In this document: piece after piece, positions 4,585 through 8,427 of the stretch
Layout of the letters: the number at the start of each line of letters is the position of its first letter
How positions within the stretch are numbered: position 1 is the stretch's first letter
Assembly (NCBI GenBank): GCA_937967765.1
Contig: CALCML010000249.1
Span: 1 to 8,427 of the forward strand
DNA from: an uncultured Carnobacterium sp.
GTDB taxonomy: Bacteria; Bacillota; Bacilli; Lactobacillales; Aerococcaceae
Reading direction: 5' to 3'
DNA length: 8,427 bases
Made by a program: the position numbers and the translations under genes
Notes under the pieces: generated by a model
The model's database searches: none
Told to the model about the DNA's origin: nothing
The model's input: the letters and a program-made list of their open reading frames with translations, nothing else

Positions 4585-7029
4585 ATGGCAAATTTTTTGA
4601 GACAGTTAGTTGAAAATGATAAGCGTGAATTACGTCGTTTAGGAAAACTAGCGGATAAAGTAATTGCGTTAGAATCTCAAATGGCTGCATTAGAAGATGC
4701 TGATTTTCCAGTAAAAACAGAAGAATATAAAGCAAGATATGCTCAAGGGGAGTCTCTTGATGCACTTCTTCCTGAAGCATTCGCGTTAGTACGTGAAGGG
4801 GCTAAACGTGTATTAGGCTTATTCCCATATAAAGTTCAAATCATGGGTGGGATTACACTTCATGATGGTAACATTGCGGAAATGCGTACTGGTGAAGGTA
4901 AAACTTTAACAGCGACAATGCCTGTATACTTAAACGCATTATCAGGAGACGGAGTTCACGTAGTTACAGTAAACGAATACTTAGCCTCTCGTGACGCTCG
5001 TGAAATGGGTGAGTTATATAACTTCTTAGGCTTGACTGTAGGGTTAAACTTAACAGGAATGTCTTCAGAAGAAAAACGTGCTGCATATGCAGCAGACATC
5101 ACTTACAGCACAAACAGTGAATTAGGATTTGACTACTTACGTGATAACATGGTGGTTTACAAATCACAAATGGTACAACGTCCATTGAACTACGCAGTTG
5201 TCGATGAAACAGACTCAATCTTAATCGACGAAGCGCGTACTCCATTGATCATTTCAGGACAAGCTGAAAAATCAACAGTGTTATACCAACGTGCAGATAT
5301 GTTTGTTAAAGGATTAAAAGAGGAAGAAGATTACACAATCGACTTAACTTCTAAAACAATCTCATTAACAGACGAAGGGATTAACAAAGCTGAACAAACA
5401 TTCCGCTTACCAAACCTTTATGACGTGGATAACTCAGCGCTTGTTCACCATATCGACCAAGCGTTACGTGCGAACTACATTATGTTACGCGACATCGACT
5501 ATGTAGTGGATGAAGGTAAAGTTAAAATCGTTGATGGATTTACTGGACGTATCATGGAAGGTCGTCGTTATTCAGACGGTCTTCACCAAGCGATTGAAGC
5601 TAAAGAAGGCGTTGAAGTTGAAAACGAGTCTAAGACAATGGCGACAATCACTTACCAAAACTACTTCCGTATGTATCGTAAATTGTCAGGGATGACAGGT
5701 ACTGCGAAGACTGAAGAAGAAGAATTCAGAGAAATCTACAACATGAACGTTATTGCGATTCCAACAAACCGTCCTGTACAACGTATTGATGGTCACGATT
5801 TAATCTACCCATCATTACGTAGTAAATTCCGTGCGGTTGTTCAAGATATCAAACAACGTCATGAAGCAGGTCAACCAATCCTTGTCGGTACGGTTGCCGT
5901 TGAAACAAGTGAATTGCTATCTAACTTACTACGCGCAGAAGGAATTCCGCACGAAGTATTAAATGCGAAAAACCACTTTAAAGAAGCAGAAATTATCATG
6001 TCAGCTGGTCAACGTGGCGCTGTAACAATCGCGACAAACATGGCCGGACGTGGTACTGACATCAAGCTTGGTAAAGGCGTGAAAGAACTTGGTGGACTTT
6101 GCGTAATCGGTACAGAACGTCACGAAAGCCGTCGTATCGATAACCAATTACGTGGACGTAGTGGACGTCAAGGGGATCCAGGTGCAACACAATTCTACCT
6201 ATCATTAGAAGATGATTTGATGAAACGTTTCGGTGGAGAAAAAATGCAAGCAATCTGGGAACGTCTAAACTTAACAGATGAAGGCGACGATAACTTCATC
6301 CAAAGTAAGATGTTAACAAGACAAGTAGAATCTTCACAAAAACGTGTTGAAGGGAACAACTACGATACTCGTAAAAGCGTCCTAGAGTACGATGAGGTTA
6401 TGCGTGAACAACGTGAAATCATCTACTCACAACGTCTACAAATTATTAACGAAGAAAACTCACTTGAAAAAGTGACAAAAGGTATGATCCGTCGTACAAT
6501 TCACCGCGTTGTGGAAAGTCATACATTGACAGATCAAAAAGATTGGAACTTAGAAGGAATTGTGGACTTTGCTCATAACTCGATCTGTGCTCCAGATGAA
6601 CTTTCAATTAGCGATTTAGAAGGCAAAACAGCTGCTGAAATCGAAGGAATCTTAAACGAAAAAGCAATGGAAATCTACAAAGAAAAACAAGAGCAATTGA
6701 ATGGCGACAATCAAATGCTTGAGTTCGAAAAAGTAGTTATCCTACGTGTGGTTGACCGTAAGTGGACAGATCACATCGATGATATGGACCAATTACGTCA
6801 AAGCGTTGGTTTACGTGGATACGCTCAAATCGATCCATTAACAGAGTACCAAACAGAAGGGTACGAACGATTCCAACAAATGATTGCTGCAATCGACTAT
6901 GATGTAACACGTATCTTGATGAAATCTCAAATTCGTCAAAACTTACAACGTGAACAAATTCAAGGAGTTCGTAGTGTAGTGGCTACAGGTCATGACAGAA
7001 CTTCTGACGACGATTCAGAAAAAGCTTAA
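4585..7029 (+). CDS. secA: SecA, preprotein translocase ATPase (no C-terminal zinc tail)
   Basis: SecA is the ATP-driven motor that pushes unfolded preproteins through SecYEG at the cytoplasmic membrane. The 814-aa protein shows Walker A MRTGEGKT (100-107) in the first nucleotide-binding fold, YLASRDA, and motif [21 protein letters not shown] from residue 207. Then come the preprotein cross-linking domain, [32 protein letters not shown] in the second fold, motif [13 protein letters not shown] (from 521), and the helical scaffold and wing with [16 protein letters not shown]. It is collinear with B. subtilis SecA up to about QIRQNLQRE, but ends in an acidic [13 protein letters not shown] with no CxCxnC zinc/SecB-binding tail. 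Motif II has T209 where DEVD is usual. ATG 4585 has AAGGAG 8 bases upstream. Tandem stops TAATAA. Synteny with hpf and prfB marks it as the housekeeping SecA, not SecA2. Confidence 0.97.
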   Translation: MANFLRQLVENDKRELRRLGKLADKVIALESQMAALEDADFPVKTEEYKARYAQGESLDALLPEAFALVREGAKRVLGLFPYKVQIMGGITLHDGNIAEMRTGEGKTLTATMPVYLNALSGDGVHVVTVNEYLASRDAREMGELYNFLGLTVGLNLTGMSSEEKRAAYAADITYSTNSELGFDYLRDNMVVYKSQMVQRPLNYAVVDETDSILIDEARTPLIISGQAEKSTVLYQRADMFVKGLKEEEDYTIDLTSKTISLTDEGINKAEQTFRLPNLYDVDNSALVHHIDQALRANYIMLRDIDYVVDEGKVKIVDGFTGRIMEGRRYSDGLHQAIEAKEGVEVENESKTMATITYQNYFRMYRKLSGMTGTAKTEEEEFREIYNMNVIAIPTNRPVQRIDGHDLIYPSLRSKFRAVVQDIKQRHEAGQPILVGTVAVETSELLSNLLRAEGIPHEVLNAKNHFKEAEIIMSAGQRGAVTIATNMAGRGTDIKLGKGVKELGGLCVIGTERHESRRIDNQLRGRSGRQGDPGATQFYLSLEDDLMKRFGGEKMQAIWERLNLTDEGDDNFIQSKMLTRQVESSQKRVEGNNYDTRKSVLEYDEVMREQREIIYSQRLQIINEENSLEKVTKGMIRRTIHRVVESHTLTDQKDWNLEGIVDFAHNSICAPDELSISDLEGKTAAEIEGILNEKAMEIYKEKQEQLNGDNQMLEFEKVVILRVVDRKWTDHIDDMDQLRQSVGLRGYAQIDPLTEYQTEGYERFQQMIAAIDYDVTRILMKSQIRQNLQREQIQGVRSVVATGHDRTSDDDSEKA

Positions 7030-7041
7030 TAACAAGGGGAG

Positions 7042-7069
7042 ACGGCGAAGCATTTCGCCGTTTTCTTTT
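7042..7069 (+). terminator. Hairpin/partial terminator between secA and prfB
   Basis: Perfect 8-bp GC-rich stem ACGGCGAA (7042-7049) with TTCGCCGT (7054-7061), loop GCAT, followed by the interrupted tract TTTTCTTTT. No promoter is visible between it and prfB, so some read-through from secA probably supplies prfB. Confidence 0.75.
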
Positions 7070-7083
7070 AGAAAGAGGTCAGT

Positions 7084-8206
7084 ATGGAAATTAGTGAGAT
7101 TAGAAATGCGCTTGAAGCCATGAACGAACAAATCATCAGTTATAGGAGGTCTCTTTGACTTAGATCGCTTAGAAGAAGATATCGCGGCCTATGAGCAAGA
7201 GATGTCTGAACCATCATTTTGGGATGATAGCGAAAAAGCGAATCAAGTCATTCAAAAGAATAATGAATTAAAGGCTATTTATGATACGTTCCATAAGATG
7301 GAATTGGCGCATGAAGAGACAGGTTTGTTATTTGAAATGTATAAAGAAGAGCCAGATGAAGAAGTGCATGCGGAAATCGTTGACGCAATCCAGTCTCTTG
7401 AGAAGGACTTGCAACAGTATGAATTAAGTATGTTACTAAATGGTCCTCATGATAAGAACAGTGCGATTTTGGAAATCCATCCAGGTGCTGGTGGTACGGA
7501 ATCGCAAGACTGGGGAAGCATGCTCCTACGTATGTATATGCGTTGGGCTGAAAAACATGGTTACCGTGTTGAAACAGTGGATTATCAAGACGGGGACGAA
7601 GCAGGAATTAAGTCTATAACCTTGTCGATTGAGGGCTTGAATGCTTACGGGTATTTACGTTCTGAAAAAGGCGTGCATCGTCTTGTTCGTATTTCTCCGT
7701 TTGATGCAGCTGGAAAACGTCATACGTCATTCTGTTCAGTGGATGTTGTTCCGCAAATGGACGGAGATATTGATATTGAAATTAACCCAGATGACTTAAA
7801 AGTGGATGTGTATCGTGCAAGTGGTGCCGGTGGACAACATATTAATAAGACGTCTTCTGCGGTGCGTATTACGCATATTCCAACTGGAATTGTGACGCAG
7901 AGTCAGGCGCAACGTTCTCAATTTAAAAACAGAGACCAAGCGATGGCGATGTTGAAGGCGAAATTGTTCCAATTAGAAGAAGAGAAGAAGGCAGCTGAAT
8001 TGGCAGCTATTCGTGGCGAACAAAAAGATATCGCCTGGGGTTCTCAAATTCGTAACTATGTATTCCATCCATATTCAATGGTAAAAGATTTACGTTCTGG
8101 ATATGAGACTGGAAATATTGGGGCTGTCATGGATGGAGACTTGGATCCGTTTATGGATGCGTACTTAAAATGGACGCTTGAGGGAACGAAAGCAACTGAA
8201 GAATAA
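7084..8206 (+). CDS. prfB: Peptide chain release factor 2 (programmed +1 frameshift)
   Basis: RF2 recognises UGA and UAA in the ribosomal A site and triggers hydrolysis of the finished peptide. Translation starts at ATG 7084 (AGAGG at 7074-7078) and reads 24 codons to CTT (7153-7155). It shifts +1 past the in-frame TGA (7156-7158) and resumes at GAC (7157-7159) to stop at 8206, so the coding sequence is 7084-7155 joined to 7157-8206, about 373 aa. The junction reads RRSL-DLDRLEED, as expected for RF2. The anticodon-like tripeptide SPF is at 204-206 and the catalytic GGQ at 249-251, close to E. coli RF2. The residue four before GGQ is alanine, as in most bacteria, not the threonine of E. coli K-12. 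A caller that ignores the shift would truncate it to ATG 7202. Tandem stops TAA TAG. Confidence 0.97.
7144..7159 (+). promoter_or_regulatory. prfB programmed frameshift site (RF2 autoregulation)
   Basis: AGGAGG (7144-7149) acts as an internal Shine-Dalgarno sequence 3 bases before the slippery CTT (7153-7155), followed by TGA C (7156-7159). Spacing is identical to the classical E. coli prfB site (AGG GGG TAT CTT TGA C). When RF2 is scarce the ribosome pauses at UGA, peptidyl-tRNA-Leu slips from CUU to UUU, and full-length RF2 is made. Confidence 0.97.
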
Positions 8207-8213
8207 TAGTAGG

Positions 8214-8240
8214 AAGCACCTAGTGAGAGCTAGGTGTTTT
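8214..8240 (+). terminator. Terminator of prfB
   Basis: CACCTAG (8217-8223) pairs perfectly with CTAGGTG (8230-8236) around TGAGAG, followed by TTTT. G-U and A-T pairs can lengthen the stem. It begins 8 bases after the prfB stop, so prfB is the last gene of its unit. Confidence 0.8.
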
Positions 8241-8314
8241 ACTATTGCAAGGCAAATTGTTTTAAGTTCGTTTTAATTATCTGTATTATTATGGGATGAA
8301 ACTTCCTAGATAGA

Positions 8315-8338
8315 TTGATGGGCTTCGGTGCCTATCAA
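8315..8338 (+). other. Stable hairpin downstream of prfB, function unknown
   Basis: TTGATGGGC (8315-8323) pairs with GCCTATCAA (8330-8338), nine pairs with one G-U, around a TTCGGT loop. No T run follows, so it is not an intrinsic terminator. It may be part of the untranslated leader of a gene right of the window. Confidence 0.45.
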
Positions 8339-8377
8339 GAAATTCAACCCTATTTGTGCATTGAGTAAAGCACAGTG

Positions 8378-8427
8378 GTTTATTGACTTTCTTTTCATCA
8401 CTCGTGATTCAAGAAAGTCTAATAAAC
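8378..8427. repeat. Long inverted repeat at the right edge
   Basis: Left arm 8378-8393 (GTTTATT then GACTTTCTT) pairs with right arm 8411-8427 (AAGAAAGTC, one bulged T, AATAAAC): 16 base pairs. Inside, ATCA/TGAT (8397-8400 and 8405-8408) can pair again. Neither strand has a T run after it within the window. The window ends exactly at the right arm, so the repeat may continue. Together with the hairpin at 8315-8338 this is all that is seen in 8241-8427; no gene is evident. Confidence 0.6.

Noticed and set aside
4523..4600. 25-codon leader frame overlapping the secA start
   Set aside because: It could be a SecM-like leader peptide, but there is no Shine-Dalgarno sequence before its ATG, no signal sequence or recognisable arrest motif, and chance frames of this size are common in A+T-rich DNA.
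4577..6253. Minus-strand and alternate-frame ORFs in secA (67, 61 and 63 codons)
   Set aside because: Antisense or out-of-frame shadows of a highly conserved SecA frame.
7202..8206. prfB as a 334-aa gene starting at ATG 7202
   Set aside because: This ATG is internal; the frameshift site and the upstream N-terminal RF2 residues show the true start is 7084.
8315..8354. Resemblance to part of an FMN riboswitch (CTTCGG, then GAAATTC)
   Set aside because: The conserved FMN elements expected nearby, such as the GGCGGT core and the closing helix, are missing.

Overview
The window looks like a chromosomal segment of a low-GC Gram-positive bacterium of the order Lactobacillales. The best guess from protein style is the Carnobacteriaceae/Aerococcaceae side (Granulicatella- or Carnobacterium-like); genus is inference only. 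The reasons are AGGAGG-type ribosome binding sites, A+T-rich intergenic DNA, sigma-A promoters, U-tailed terminators (three with GAAA loops), and the Firmicutes block comFA-comFC / hpf / secA / prfB. No mobile element, CRISPR array, tRNA or rRNA was seen.

Layout. 1-56: a strong terminator, probably of an upstream gene outside the window. 83-2118: comFA and comFC overlap by 4 bases and form a competence (DNA uptake) operon. 2119-2222: convergent intergenic region with a tandem pair of 16-bp palindromes and a hairpin that works best as the terminator of the minus-strand gene. 2223-3317 (minus): gldA, glycerol dehydrogenase, with a near-consensus promoter and a 13/14 match to the CcpA cre site inside the promoter. 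3318-3727: divergent intergenic region holding the gldA promoter/cre, a nested inverted repeat, the hpf promoter and a structured hpf leader. 3728-4270: hpf, long-form ribosome hibernation factor. 4271-4584: two sister terminators 114 bases apart, the secA promoter and a hairpin-bearing secA leader. 4585-7029: secA, preprotein translocase ATPase, lacking the usual C-terminal zinc-binding tail. 7030-7083: hairpin/partial terminator. 7084-8206: prfB, peptide release factor 2, expressed through a canonical programmed +1 frameshift at an in-frame TGA (7156-7158). 8207-8427: prfB terminator, then 187 bases without a gene, ending in a long inverted repeat at the window edge.

How it fits together. 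hpf, secA and prfB serve general protein synthesis and export, and their adjacency is conserved in Firmicutes (yvyD-secA-prfB in Bacillus subtilis). comFA/comFC are the distal competence genes commonly found just before hpf. gldA, on the opposite strand with its own catabolite-controlled promoter, appears to have been inserted into this otherwise conserved block. I found no convincing new multi-gene system. The observations most worth a second look are non-coding (twin palindromes after comFC, cre in the gldA promoter, nested dyad at the hpf promoter, terminal inverted repeat) and the tail-less SecA.
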